Positions 54,181-62,780 of a DNA stretch of 64,000 bases are shown one piece after another (position 1 is the stretch's first letter; each line of letters opens with the position of its first letter). The translations under genes were made by a program, and so were the position numbers. The notes below the pieces were generated by a model that saw only the letters and a list, made by a program, of their open reading frames with translations, was not told the DNA's origin and ran no database searches. Source of the DNA: Polynucleobacter asymbioticus QLW-P1DMWA-1 (GTDB lineage: Bacteria; Pseudomonadota; Gammaproteobacteria; Burkholderiales; Burkholderiaceae). Location of the stretch: NCBI RefSeq assembly GCF_000016345.1, contig NC_009379.1, positions 62,001-126,000 on the forward strand. Direction: 5' to 3'.

Positions 54181-56152
54181 TAATATCCTTGAGGGGTAAG
54201 TTAGCGCAAAAAAGAGTATTTGCTTCTTTGAGAGCACTTTCATAACTATGCATAAACAAGTTTGAGTTAAATAGGCGCGTACTATTTTTATTGGCAATTA
54301 ATTTATTTTTTAGGTCTATATACTTTTCTGGATAGGTGGCGAGTTCTACTGCTTGTGTTTCATAGCCAGCCATTGACTGATGAATTAATTCTGGTAAATC
54401 CAGATGTGTGAGTAGGCTAGAGGCCACTCGACTTGGAAAGGATTCACCCTGCAGAGTAATTACAGGTATGTCCATCCATAGGGCATCGCTTGCTGTAGTG
54501 CCAGCATTGTATGGAGTAGTGTCTAGGAATAAATCAGTTATTTTGTAGCGAGCAAGATAGTCTGCCCTAGTCAAACGCTCGGCAAAAACAAACCTTTGAG
54601 GGGCAACCCCATTTTTGCTTGCATACTCCAGTAGATTCTTAGTAGCTTCCGCATTTTCAGCATACAAAAGCATGACTGAATTAGGGGTCATCTTTAGTAT
54701 TCTTAACCAGCTATCAAAGATAGCTTGGGTGATCTTGAAGGCATTATTCAGATTACAAAATACGAATTGATCCTCTTGGATTCCAAAATCAGATTTAGCG
54801 AAGTATTTTTCACTTGGCGCTCGCTTCGAATCATTTGCTTGATAACTTGGAAGATAAATTATCTTTTCGCTATAAAACTGCCTTAACTGAGGTGGAACGA
54901 TGACTTCATCCGCAATTAAGTAGTCTATATATTCTGCCCCCATACTTCCTAAAAATCCGATATAGCTAGCTTGGATAGGCGCTGCTCTCATGGCAAATAT
55001 TTCGGTTCTAGCATTTTCAGTAAATCCACATAAATCGATAGCTATATCGATGCCCATTTCTCTCGACATAGATGCTATTTCTTGGGGGGTATTCTGCGCG
55101 ACATCAAGGAAGTGGTCAAAAGAGCTCTCCACTCTTTGTCGCATGGCGTCGTTGTTTGGCTTGCCAAATGAAAAGCCATAAATTTCAAATTGACTACGAT
55201 CGTGCAGCTCAAAAACTTCTGCCATCAAATATGAAACAGGGTGCTCATGAAAGTCTGGAGAAAAATACCCAACCTTTATTTTTTTATTAGAAGAATTACT
55301 GATGGGTCCTAACGAAGAATTTTTTGGATAGCGTGCCTGCGTATAAATTTTGGCCGCCTCTAAATTCAGGGTGGGAGAGTCAATTAATGCAGATAGGGGG
55401 AATGGGGGAATGATTCTCGTACCTTTCATCACCCCCTTTTCAATATTGTCTTTTGCTAGATTTAATTTTTCCCATAAGCACATGCGCATATGTAAATACA
55501 GGCAGTCGCCATATAAAAAATCCACATTTGGATTTTGTGCATATGCTATGTCTAGGCACCTCAAAGATTCTGAATATTTTTTATAGACACCTAAATCAAT
55601 GCCTAAATTAATCCATGCTTCCGTAAAACTAGAGTTAATCTCAACTGATTTTCTATAGGCGGTAATTGCTGCCCCATATTCAAACTGGTCATCGTATAGT
55701 CTGCCTAAGTTATAGAAAAGATCTGCTGACTGACTATTGATTTTTGCGGCCTTGAGAAGACTTTCTAAGGCTGCTACCTTATTGCCAGAGAGTGCGTAGG
55801 CAGCGCCGATATCATGGAGTGACTCAAAACTATTTGGGTCTAGGTCCAAGGCGTGATTCAGGTGCAAAATTGCCTCGGGGTAGTTCCCAAGCTCTAAATG
55901 TAGTGATCCCAATGCATATAAAAGTACTGGTGAAGAGCTGCTAATCTCAATAAATTCTTTTAATAAGGTAATTGATTGATTTTTGTTGGGTAAAGCATTT
56001 GAGATAGCCCCAATTAATTGCTGTGCACCTTCATGATTTGGCTCTGCCTTGAGAAGTTTTGCCAACACATCTATGGCAGCCTGGTATTGCTCAGATTGTG
56101 CAAAAGTCAGGGCATTTGCAAATAAGGTTTGTGTAGCCACAGCCTCTTTCAT
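54170..56152 (-). CDS. TPR-containing GT41 (OGT/SPINDLY-like) glycosyltransferase B
   Basis: This 660-residue protein has about six diverged TPRs (1-225), a linker and a GT41 domain from about 290. Equivalent active-site residues are H304 (DFHEHPVSYL) and K473 (AFKITQ). The phosphate loop reads YNAGTTASDALW, with Gly551 where protein A has His. Its ATG overlaps the htrA stop (ATGA at 56149-56152), so it is translated with the protease. The 3' end overlaps glycosyltransferase A by 11 bases. The two proteins are paralogous families rather than a recent duplication; targets unknown. Confidence 0.87.
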   Translation of the reverse strand: MKEAVATQTLFANALTFAQSEQYQAAIDVLAKLLKAEPNHEGAQQLIGAISNALPNKNQSITLLKEFIEISSSSPVLLYALGSLHLELGNYPEAILHLNHALDLDPNSFESLHDIGAAYALSGNKVAALESLLKAAKINSQSADLFYNLGRLYDDQFEYGAAITAYRKSVEINSSFTEAWINLGIDLGVYKKYSESLRCLDIAYAQNPNVDFLYGDCLYLHMRMCLWEKLNLAKDNIEKGVMKGTRIIPPFPLSALIDSPTLNLEAAKIYTQARYPKNSSLGPISNSSNKKIKVGYFSPDFHEHPVSYLMAEVFELHDRSQFEIYGFSFGKPNNDAMRQRVESSFDHFLDVAQNTPQEIASMSREMGIDIAIDLCGFTENARTEIFAMRAAPIQASYIGFLGSMGAEYIDYLIADEVIVPPQLRQFYSEKIIYLPSYQANDSKRAPSEKYFAKSDFGIQEDQFVFCNLNNAFKITQAIFDSWLRILKMTPNSVMLLYAENAEATKNLLEYASKNGVAPQRFVFAERLTRADYLARYKITDLFLDTTPYNAGTTASDALWMDIPVITLQGESFPSRVASSLLTHLDLPELIHQSMAGYETQAVELATYPEKYIDLKNKLIANKNSTRLFNSNLFMHSYESALKEANTLFCANLPLKDIISL

Positions 56153-57321
56153 TGATTAACCGCAGTAGGTTTGGGACGTTTTCCAGTTTGCACTTTTAAA
56201 TCCAAAGTTTTGTTCTTGCGCAACACTTTCAGGTCAGCTGTATTCCCTGGCCCAATTTGTGCAATTTGATTCAGTAGTTGCCGAACATCCATAATTGGTT
56301 TGTCATTAACGCTAATGAGAACATCACCTGGTTGTGCGCCGCCTCGAGCAGCAGGCCCTCCCTCAAGAATTCCAGACAACAGAACACCTTCGGTATTAGC
56401 TGGTAGCCCAAGCGACTCGGAGAGCTCTTTAGAAAGATTTTGAGGCTCTACTCCGATCCATCCCCTAGTAACGCCGCCAGTTATCAAAATGGACTCCATC
56501 ACTTGTTTTGCAAGATTGACTGGAATAGCAAAGCCAATGCCCATGGAGCCACCATTGTTTGAATAAATTGCAGTGTTAATGCCAATTAAATTGCCGCGAG
56601 TATCGACCAAGGCGCCCCCAGAATTTCCAGGATTAATTGAGGCATCTGTTTGAATAAAGTTTTCAAATGTATTAATGCCTACATGATCTCTTCCAAGGGC
56701 GGACACTATTCCAGATGTGACTGTTTGCCCTACGCCAAAAGGATTGCCAATTGCTAAAACTATATCTCCTACATAAACCGACTCAATCTCTCCAAAAGTA
56801 ATAGGCGTTGGTAAAGAGGGGGCATTAATTTTAAGAACAGCGATGTCTGTTTCTGGATCGCTACCAATCAGTTTTGCGGAAAATTTTCTACCATCTGCAA
56901 GCGAGACTTCAACTTCATCTGCATCACTGATGACATGATGGTTAGTCAGAATGACGCCCTCAGGACTCACTAGAACTCCAGACCCAAGGCTAGATTTTGG
57001 CTCTTCCCCTGGAGGCTCATCCCCAAAGAAGAATTTAAATAGTGGGTCTGATGAATGATTTCTTTTTTTAGTTTTTGGTTTAGAACTATTTTTATTGGTA
57101 AAAATATTCACCACTGCGGGCATCGATTTTTTTACCGCCTCGTGATACGAGCCTGGGCTTAATGAGCTGCCGTCATAGAGCCCTTCTTTCAGTGTCACAC
57201 GTTCCAATAAATTTTGATTGGGTGAGCTGACCCACTGAGGTTTGAGTGTTGCCACAATGAACCAAGCAGCTAAAAGAATGGTTACCGATTGTGCAAACAG
57301 TAACCAAAGTCGATTAAACAT
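56149..57321 (-). CDS. HtrA/DegS-type envelope serine protease
   Basis: This 390-residue trypsin-like protease is held in the inner membrane by an N-terminal anchor (about 8-25). The triad is H129 (LTNHHVISDA), D159 (DPETDIAVLKI) and S234 (NPGNSGGALVD). One PDZ domain follows (about 290-375, GVEPQNLSKEL to GPGNTADLKVL). A single PDZ and a membrane anchor fit DegS; a Lys/Ser-rich insert (75-110) lies in loop LA. Located between mscL and the coupled GT41 gene. Role in quality control or stress signalling is inferred. Confidence 0.92.
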   Translation of the reverse strand: MFNRLWLLFAQSVTILLAAWFIVATLKPQWVSSPNQNLLERVTLKEGLYDGSSLSPGSYHEAVKKSMPAVVNIFTNKNSSKPKTKKRNHSSDPLFKFFFGDEPPGEEPKSSLGSGVLVSPEGVILTNHHVISDADEVEVSLADGRKFSAKLIGSDPETDIAVLKINAPSLPTPITFGEIESVYVGDIVLAIGNPFGVGQTVTSGIVSALGRDHVGINTFENFIQTDASINPGNSGGALVDTRGNLIGINTAIYSNNGGSMGIGFAIPVNLAKQVMESILITGGVTRGWIGVEPQNLSKELSESLGLPANTEGVLLSGILEGGPAARGGAQPGDVLISVNDKPIMDVRQLLNQIAQIGPGNTADLKVLRKNKTLDLKVQTGKRPKPTAVNQ

Positions 57322-57343
57322 TATTTAGATTTTTTTAGAGAGA

Positions 57344-57766
57344 TTATTTTTTCAAGCTATCGCGAATTTCGCGCAGCAAAACAATATCTTCTGGTGTGGG
57401 TGGCGGCGGAGGTGCATCCATTACGCGTACCTTGTTTACAACCTTGACCATTTGGAAGATCACAAAAGCCAAGAGGATGAAATTGATTGAAATCGTGATG
57501 AAATTGCCATAGGCAAAAAGCGGTACCCCCGCCTTTTTTAAGGCATCAAATGTTCTGGGCACTCCTTCTGGCACCTGCCCCAAAACAATAAATAGGTTAG
57601 AAAAGTCGATATGACCCCCAAAAAGGGTCGAAATCAGGGGCATCACGATGTCATTGACCAGGGAATCTACGATTTTCCCGAAAGCGCCGCCAATAATGAC
57701 ACCGACGGCTAAGTCAATCACATTGCCCTTGACGGCAAAGTCCCGAAATTCCTTTAAAACACCCAT
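57344..57766 (-). CDS. mscL: Large-conductance mechanosensitive channel
   Basis: MscL (140 residues) is an emergency osmotic valve. It starts [30 protein letters not shown], the hallmark first helix (read here as [18 protein letters not shown]). Two membrane helices and a C-terminal cytoplasmic helix bundle ([18 protein letters not shown]) follow. It is 22 bases upstream of htrA and divergent from petA. Confidence 0.96.
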   Translation of the reverse strand: MGVLKEFRDFAVKGNVIDLAVGVIIGGAFGKIVDSLVNDIVMPLISTLFGGHIDFSNLFIVLGQVPEGVPRTFDALKKAGVPLFAYGNFITISINFILLAFVIFQMVKVVNKVRVMDAPPPPPTPEDIVLLREIRDSLKK

Positions 57767-57823
57767 AAATGCCCCCTTTTTTGTCCGAATCCAGAATAAC
57801 CCGAGATTAACCCTATAACTTTC

Positions 57824-57851
57824 TTGCTTACCCCACTTTTTACTTTAAAAT
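57824..57851 (+). promoter_or_regulatory. Candidate sigma-70 promoter of petABC
   Basis: TTGCTT (57824-57829) and TAAAAT (57846-57851) are separated by 16 bases, in A/T-rich surroundings about 52 bases before the petA ATG. A GGAA ribosome binding site precedes the start. It is the only good promoter pair seen in the 137-base mscL-petA gap. Confidence 0.5.
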
Positions 57852-57903
57852 CCTACCTTTAAGCAATTTCCACCCATAAATACCCTTTCTAGGAATTTTG
57901 TAA

Positions 57904-58506
57904 ATGAGTGACAAGCCCTGTATGGACAAGGATCGCCGTAATTGGTTGATCGCCACATCGGCGGTTGGAGGCGTAGGTGCCGCCGCTGCCCTTTATCCTT
58001 TTGTAGACAGCTTTGAGCCTTCCGAGCGTGCAAAGGCGGCTGGAGCAGCTGTTGAGATCGATATTGCCGGTATGCAGCCAGATGAGATGAGAACAGTTGA
58101 GTGGCGCGGTAAGCCTGTTTGGGTGGTGCGTCGTACTCCTGAACAGGTAGCTGAGCTCTCGAAAATTGATAACGAGCTCGCTGACCCGAATTCATTGCGC
58201 GATCCAGCTCAATTTACACCTCCTTATGCACAAAACCAATGGCGCTCTATCAAGCCTGAGTACCTTGTAGTTGTTGGCATCTGCACCCATTTAGGCTGCT
58301 CTCCATCTGCTAAGTTTGAGGCAGGTGCGCAGCCATCATTGCCTAGCTCATGGCCAGGAGGCTTCCTATGCCCTTGCCATGGCTCTACCTTCGATATGGC
58401 CGGCCGCGTGTTTAAAAACAAACCAGCCCCAGATAATCTTGAAGTGCCGCCACATATGTATTTGAGCGACACCAAGATTCTGATTGGCGACGATAAGAAG
58501 GCCTAA
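57904..58506 (+). CDS. petA: Ubiquinol-cytochrome c reductase iron-sulfur (Rieske) subunit
   Basis: The Rieske protein (200 residues) of complex III oxidises ubiquinol with a 2Fe-2S cluster. Ligand boxes are CTHLGC and CPCHGSTFD. The N-terminus DRRNWLIATSAVGG followed by a hydrophobic stretch is a Tat-type signal anchor, consistent with tatABC in this window. First gene of petABC, with its own promoter region. Confidence 0.97.
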   Translation: MSDKPCMDKDRRNWLIATSAVGGVGAAAALYPFVDSFEPSERAKAAGAAVEIDIAGMQPDEMRTVEWRGKPVWVVRRTPEQVAELSKIDNELADPNSLRDPAQFTPPYAQNQWRSIKPEYLVVVGICTHLGCSPSAKFEAGAQPSLPSSWPGGFLCPCHGSTFDMAGRVFKNKPAPDNLEVPPHMYLSDTKILIGDDKKA

Positions 58507-58516
58507 GGAGAGATAA

Positions 58517-59917
58517 ATGGCATTTCACGAAAAAGAAGTCCCAGCAGACGCTTCTGCAGCTCAGAAGTTGATGGCTTGGGTTGATTCAAGACTACCAGTC
58601 ACCGATGCCTTCAAAAGGCATATGAGTGAGTACTACGCACCGAAAAACCTGAATTTTTTCTATATTTTTGGTGCTTTAGCAATCGTTGTGTTGGCGCTTC
58701 AAATCATCACAGGCATTTTCTTGGTCATGAACTACAAGCCTGATGCTGCCAAGGCATTTGACTCTGTTGAGTACATCATGCGCGAAGTCCCCTGGGGCTG
58801 GTTGATTCGTTATATGCACTCCACAGGTGCTTCGATGTTCTTTGTTGTGGTTTATATGCATATGTTCCGTGGATTGATCTACGGTTCTTATCGCAAGCCA
58901 CGTGAGTTGATTTGGATTTTCGGTTGCGCGATTTTCTTGTGCCTGATGGGTGAAGCTTTCTTCGGTTACTTGCTTCCATGGGGTCAAATGTCCTATTGGG
59001 GCGCTCAAGTGATCGTGAACTTGTTCTCAGCAATTCCATTGATTGGCCCAGACCTTTCTTTGTGGTTACGTGGCGACTATGTTGTTGGCGATGCAACCCT
59101 CAATCGTTTCTTTGCATTCCATGTGATTGCTATTCCACTGGTGCTCATCGGCTTGGTAGCGGCTCATATTCTTGCGCTGCATGAGGTTGGTTCAAATAAC
59201 CCAGATGGCGTAGAGATCAAAGATAATTTAGATGCTCAGGGCCATCCTGTTGATGGCATTCCATTTCACCCTTATTACAGCGTGCATGACGTGATGTATT
59301 TGGGTGGGTTTTTAATGGTCTTTGCTTGTATTGTGTTCTTTGCTCCAGAAATGGGCGGGTACTTCCTTGAGGCTAATAACTTCATTCCTGCAAACCCATT
59401 ACAAACGCCTTTACACATTGCACCGGTTTGGTATTTCACGCCGTTCTACTCAATGTTGCGCGCAACTACAACCAACTTCTTATTGCCGTTATGGATTTTC
59501 TTGGCAGTGATTTTGGGTATGTTTGCTCTTAAGACTAAAGATATGAAGGTCAAAGGCGCATGTGCAGCTATCGCCTTAATATTGGCAGTTGGGTTCTATT
59601 TATTTGATGCCAAATTCTGGGGTGTAGTGATCATGGGTGGCTCAGTTGTGATCATGTTCTTCTTGCCTTGGTTGGATCATTCGCCAGTGAAATCCATTCG
59701 CTACCGTCCGCAGTTCCATAAATATATATATGGCATATTCGTGGTGTGCTTTGTGATTTTGGGCTACTTAGGTATTCAGCCACCATCACCAGTATTTGAA
59801 AAGATTTCTCAGATTTGTACTATTTATTATCTGGGCTTCTTCTTGGGAATGCCTTTCTGGAGCACGCTTGGTACATTTAAGCCTGTTCCAACTCGCGTTA
59901 CTTTTAAGTCCCATTAA
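58517..59917 (+). CDS. petB: Ubiquinol-cytochrome c reductase cytochrome b subunit
   Basis: Cytochrome b (466 residues) carries both quinone sites of complex III. Haem-ligand His pairs lie in RYMHSTGASMFFVVVYMHMFRG (58790-58880 region; key His in YMHSTG and VYMHMFRG) and in FFAFHVIAIPL and LVAAHILALHEVG. The PEWY-equivalent Qo loop reads APVWYFTPFYSMLR, so PEWY is replaced by PVWY. Ten bases after petA. Confidence 0.97.
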   Translation: MAFHEKEVPADASAAQKLMAWVDSRLPVTDAFKRHMSEYYAPKNLNFFYIFGALAIVVLALQIITGIFLVMNYKPDAAKAFDSVEYIMREVPWGWLIRYMHSTGASMFFVVVYMHMFRGLIYGSYRKPRELIWIFGCAIFLCLMGEAFFGYLLPWGQMSYWGAQVIVNLFSAIPLIGPDLSLWLRGDYVVGDATLNRFFAFHVIAIPLVLIGLVAAHILALHEVGSNNPDGVEIKDNLDAQGHPVDGIPFHPYYSVHDVMYLGGFLMVFACIVFFAPEMGGYFLEANNFIPANPLQTPLHIAPVWYFTPFYSMLRATTTNFLLPLWIFLAVILGMFALKTKDMKVKGACAAIALILAVGFYLFDAKFWGVVIMGGSVVIMFFLPWLDHSPVKSIRYRPQFHKYIYGIFVVCFVILGYLGIQPPSPVFEKISQICTIYYLGFFLGMPFWSTLGTFKPVPTRVTFKSH

Positions 59918-59950
59918 TTCAGACTCCAAAGAGAGAAATTAGGAACTAGT

Positions 59951-60724
59951 ATGAAACGAATTCTGCAAACTTTGATGGGTGTCTGCCAAGCAACATTGTT
60001 GGTTGCTGCCCTTGGCCTTGGTGCTAACGCCAATGCAAATGAAGGCGGCTTTCCATTGGATGCCGCCCCTAATCGCGTAAGCAACAATGCTTCATTACAA
60101 AATGGTGCAAAGTTATTTGTGAACTATTGCTTAAACTGCCATGCAGCTACTAGCATGCGTTACAACCGCTTACGCGATATTGGCTTGACTGATCAGCAAA
60201 TCAAAGACAACCTCATTTTGAATGATGCCAAAGTTGGCGATTTGATGACGATCTCCATGACACCAAAAGAGGGTAAGGCATTCTTTGGCAAGAATCCCCC
60301 CGACCTTTCTGTAGAAGCTCGTGCACGTGGAACAGATTGGCTGTATACCTATCTGCGCACTTTCTATAAAGATGACACCACACAAACTGGTTGGAATAAT
60401 TTGGTTTACCCAAAAGTCGGCATGCCTCATGTGCTTTGGCAGCTACAGGGTGAGCGTGCAGCTAAGTTTGAGGAGCACAAAGATCCACATGATGAAAGCA
60501 GAACAGAAGAGGTTTTTGTTGGCTTTGAACAGTTAACTCCTGGCACGATGAAGCCTCAAGAGTACGATGACAATATTGCCGACTTGGTTGCCTTTATGTC
60601 ATGGATGGCTGAGCCAGTACAGTTAGAGCGTAAACGCCTGGGCGTTGTTGTTCTCTTGTTCTTGGCCATCTTTACTCTCTTAGCTTGGCGCTTGAATAAA
60701 GCCTATTGGAAAGATATCCACTAA
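59951..60724 (+). CDS. petC: Ubiquinol-cytochrome c reductase cytochrome c1 subunit
   Basis: Cytochrome c1 (257 residues) accepts electrons from the Rieske centre. It has a signal peptide (about 1-30), a single haem motif CLNCH followed by AATSMRYNRL, the axial Met region with KVGMPHVLW, and a C-terminal membrane anchor (LGVVVLLFLAIFTLLAW). It ends the petABC operon and is followed by a hairpin. Confidence 0.96.
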   Translation: MKRILQTLMGVCQATLLVAALGLGANANANEGGFPLDAAPNRVSNNASLQNGAKLFVNYCLNCHAATSMRYNRLRDIGLTDQQIKDNLILNDAKVGDLMTISMTPKEGKAFFGKNPPDLSVEARARGTDWLYTYLRTFYKDDTTQTGWNNLVYPKVGMPHVLWQLQGERAAKFEEHKDPHDESRTEEVFVGFEQLTPGTMKPQEYDDNIADLVAFMSWMAEPVQLERKRLGVVVLLFLAIFTLLAWRLNKAYWKDIH

Positions 60725-60736
60725 TTTGATGTTGAG

Positions 60737-60759
60737 ATGAGGCTCTTAACGAGCCTCAT
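60737..60759 (+). terminator. Hairpin after petC (possible terminator)
   Basis: ATGAGGCTC pairs perfectly with GAGCCTCAT around TTAAC, 13 bases after the petC stop. No T run follows, so it may be a processing or stability hairpin, or a factor-assisted terminator, rather than an intrinsic one. The remaining 74 bases before sspA show only an A/T-rich stretch and an AAGGA ribosome binding site. Confidence 0.5.
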
Positions 60760-60833
60760 TAGTGGAAAAGAATTAAAGCCGCAGCTTGTAGTGCGTTTGT
60801 TGTATTGATGTAGAAATTTAAGGATATATATTT

Positions 60834-61445
60834 ATGATGGTGTTGTACTCGGGTACTAACTGCCCATTCTCGCAACGCTGCCGTCTAGTGCTTTTTGAAA
60901 AAGGCATGGACTTTGAAATTCGCGATGTCGACTTGTTTAATAAACCTGAAGATATTTCGGTAATGAACCCATATGGCCAAGTTCCTATCTTGGTTGAGCG
61001 CGATTTAATTTTGTATGAGTCAAACATCATCAATGAATATATTGATGAGCGCTTTCCTCATCCGCAATTAATGCCGCCTGATCCAGTTGCTCGTGCACGC
61101 GCACGCCTCTTCCTTTTCAATTTTGAGAAAGAGCTCTTTGTCCACGTGGCAGCGCTTGAGAATGAAAAAGGTAAAGCAGCAGACAAAGTTCATGAAAAAG
61201 CACGTTTAGCTATTCGTGATCGCTTAACCCAATTGGCCCCCATCTTTGTTAAGAATAAGTACATGTTGGGCGATGAGTTCTCCATGTTGGATGTTGCCAT
61301 TGCACCATTGTTATGGCGCCTTGAGCACTATGGTATTGATCTTTCTCGTAATGCAGCAGCACTTTTAAAATATGCTGAGCGTATTTTTAGTAGACCTGCC
61401 TATATCGAAGCATTGACTCCTTCAGAAAAGGTTATGCGCCGCTAA
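60834..61445 (+). CDS. sspA: Stringent starvation protein A (GST-fold RNA polymerase-associated)
   Basis: SspA (203 residues) is a glutathione-transferase-fold protein that binds RNA polymerase in stress. The thioredoxin-like N-domain has YSGTNCPFSQRCRLVLFEKG and NPYGQVPILVERDLILYESNIINEYIDERFPHP (cited in parts). The helical C-domain ends with SRPAYIEALTPSEKVMR. Two ATG codons are in tandem. It sits after petABC, the usual betaproteobacterial arrangement. Confidence 0.95.
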   Translation: MMVLYSGTNCPFSQRCRLVLFEKGMDFEIRDVDLFNKPEDISVMNPYGQVPILVERDLILYESNIINEYIDERFPHPQLMPPDPVARARARLFLFNFEKELFVHVAALENEKGKAADKVHEKARLAIRDRLTQLAPIFVKNKYMLGDEFSMLDVAIAPLLWRLEHYGIDLSRNAAALLKYAERIFSRPAYIEALTPSEKVMRR

Positions 61446-61473
61446 GCATTCATTGCGGTTCATTCCCCTCAGC

Positions 61474-61881
61474 ATGTCTGACGTTCCAAGTAATAAACCA
61501 TATCTAATCCGTGCCCTACACCAGTGGTGCACGGATTTTGGTTTTACGCCATTTATTGCCGTATTTGTGGATGCCAGAGTAGAGGTACCAATGGAATTTG
61601 TTAAGAACGATGAAATCGTCCTGAACCTTTCCTTGGATGCTTGTCATCAATTGCAGATGGAGAACGACTGGATTAGCTTTCAGGCAAGATTTGGGGGCAT
61701 TCCTCGCAAGATTATGGTTCCTGTCAGTCACGTGCTTGCAATTTATGCCAGGGAAAATGGCCAGGGAATGTCATTCCCCTTTGACCCATCACAAATGAAA
61801 GATTTGCATATAGCCGATTCTTCTGATGCAGCAGTCGAAAAGCCTAAAACCAATAAACCTGGCCTGAGGATTGTGAAATAG
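61474..61881 (+). CDS. sspB: ClpXP protease specificity-enhancing factor SspB
   Basis: SspB (135 residues) delivers ssrA-tagged proteins to ClpXP. The substrate-binding core contains KPYLIRALHQWCTDFGFTP, LNLSLDACHQLQ, ISFQARFGG and VLAIYARENGQGM. The C-terminal KPGLRIVK is the conserved ClpX-docking tail. A TTG at 61453 would add seven residues without homology, so ATG 61474 is used. Confidence 0.94.
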   Translation: MSDVPSNKPYLIRALHQWCTDFGFTPFIAVFVDARVEVPMEFVKNDEIVLNLSLDACHQLQMENDWISFQARFGGIPRKIMVPVSHVLAIYARENGQGMSFPFDPSQMKDLHIADSSDAAVEKPKTNKPGLRIVK

Positions 61882-61898
61882 GCTAAAATATTATCGTT

Positions 61899-61974
61899 GC
61901 CCCTTTAGCTCATCTGGTAGAGCAACTGATTTGTAATCAGTAGGTGGTCTGTTCGAGTCGGACAAGGGGCACCA
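61899..61974 (+). tRNA. tRNA-Thr (anticodon TGT)
   Basis: Acceptor arm GCCCCTT pairs with AAGGGGC, with a genomic ACCA end (61971-61974). The D arm is GCTCATCTGGTAGAGC, the anticodon stem is ACTGA-TTTGTAA-TCAGT with anticodon TGT at loop positions 3-5, and the T loop is TTCGAGT. It reads ACA codons. A TAAAAT (61884-61889) lies just upstream and may be a -10 box. Confidence 0.95.
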
Positions 61975-61982
61975 AAATACTA

Positions 61983-62018
61983 AAAGGATTTACGGTCTTA
62001 GGCTGTAAATCCTTTTTT
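61983..62018 (+). terminator. Rho-independent terminator after tRNA-Thr
   Basis: AAAGGATTTAC (61983-61993) pairs perfectly with GTAAATCCTTT (62005-62015), followed by TTTTTT in total. A strong intrinsic terminator eight bases after the tRNA CCA end. Confidence 0.93.
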
Positions 62019-62080
62019 CATTGCTATGTCAAAATAAATGACCTGAAACGTGCCTCATACTCAAACAAATAGGTGATGTC

Positions 62081-62761
62081 ATAAAAATACAATTTGTTGT
62101 AGCCACTCGTTTAAGTACTCAAGAATTTTATGAAAAATCTGCCACTGGCAGGTCTTTAGCCCTCTACCAATCCCCTTTTTTGGAAGTGCAACTTTTTCCT
62201 GAAAATAAACGGGGGTTATCTAGCGTTTATAACCAGGCAATAGATCAATTGAGCAATGAGCCATGCTTATTTGTCTTTGCTCATGATGACTTATTTATTT
62301 TAGATTTCTACTGGGCGTCAGCTATAGCAAATGGCTTGGAGCATTTCGGCATTGTTGGGTGTGCTGGAAATAAACGTAGACAGGCTTTGCAGCCCTCATG
62401 GGCATTTCAAAATGATCAATTTGAATGGGATAGCCCAGAAAATTTAAGTGGAATTGTGGGGCACGGAACTACATTTCCTGCGATAGGTCTCAGTATTTTT
62501 GGACCCCCATTTCAAGAGGTAAAGCTATTAGACGGGCTCTTACTTGCCGCGTATAGCGAGACATTGATAAAAAATAATATTCGCTTTGATGAGCAATTTG
62601 ATTTTCATTTTTATGACATGGATTTTTGTCGTCAAGCCGAAATCAATGATGTAAAGATGGGAACTATCCCACTTTCCTTAGTTCATGAAAGTGGCGGAAA
62701 TTTTGGTACAGATGCTTGGAAGCATGGTTATCAGAAATACCTCCAAAAATGGAAGGAATAA
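62081..62761 (+). CDS. Small family-2-like glycosyltransferase without a standard start codon
   Basis: The frame encodes a compact glycosyltransferase: QFVVATRLSTQEF, GRSLALYQSPFLEVQLFPENKRGLSSVYNQAI (in parts), a DxD-like FAHDDLF, LDGLLLAA, FDFHFYDMDFCRQAE and LVHESGGNFG. Homology-like coding begins around 62084, but between the stop at 62039 and TTG 62180 there is no ATG, GTG, TTG or CTG in frame. ATA at 62081 follows AGGTGA (62071-62076) and would give the natural N-terminus xKIQFVVATR (226 residues). TTG 62180 would delete the first strand. Either ATA is used, or the gene lost its start. Confidence 0.65.
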   Translation: MKIQFVVATRLSTQEFYEKSATGRSLALYQSPFLEVQLFPENKRGLSSVYNQAIDQLSNEPCLFVFAHDDLFILDFYWASAIANGLEHFGIVGCAGNKRRQALQPSWAFQNDQFEWDSPENLSGIVGHGTTFPAIGLSIFGPPFQEVKLLDGLLLAAYSETLIKNNIRFDEQFDFHFYDMDFCRQAEINDVKMGTIPLSLVHESGGNFGTDAWKHGYQKYLQKWKE

Positions 62762-62780
62762 AATCCTTTTGCATCAGATT

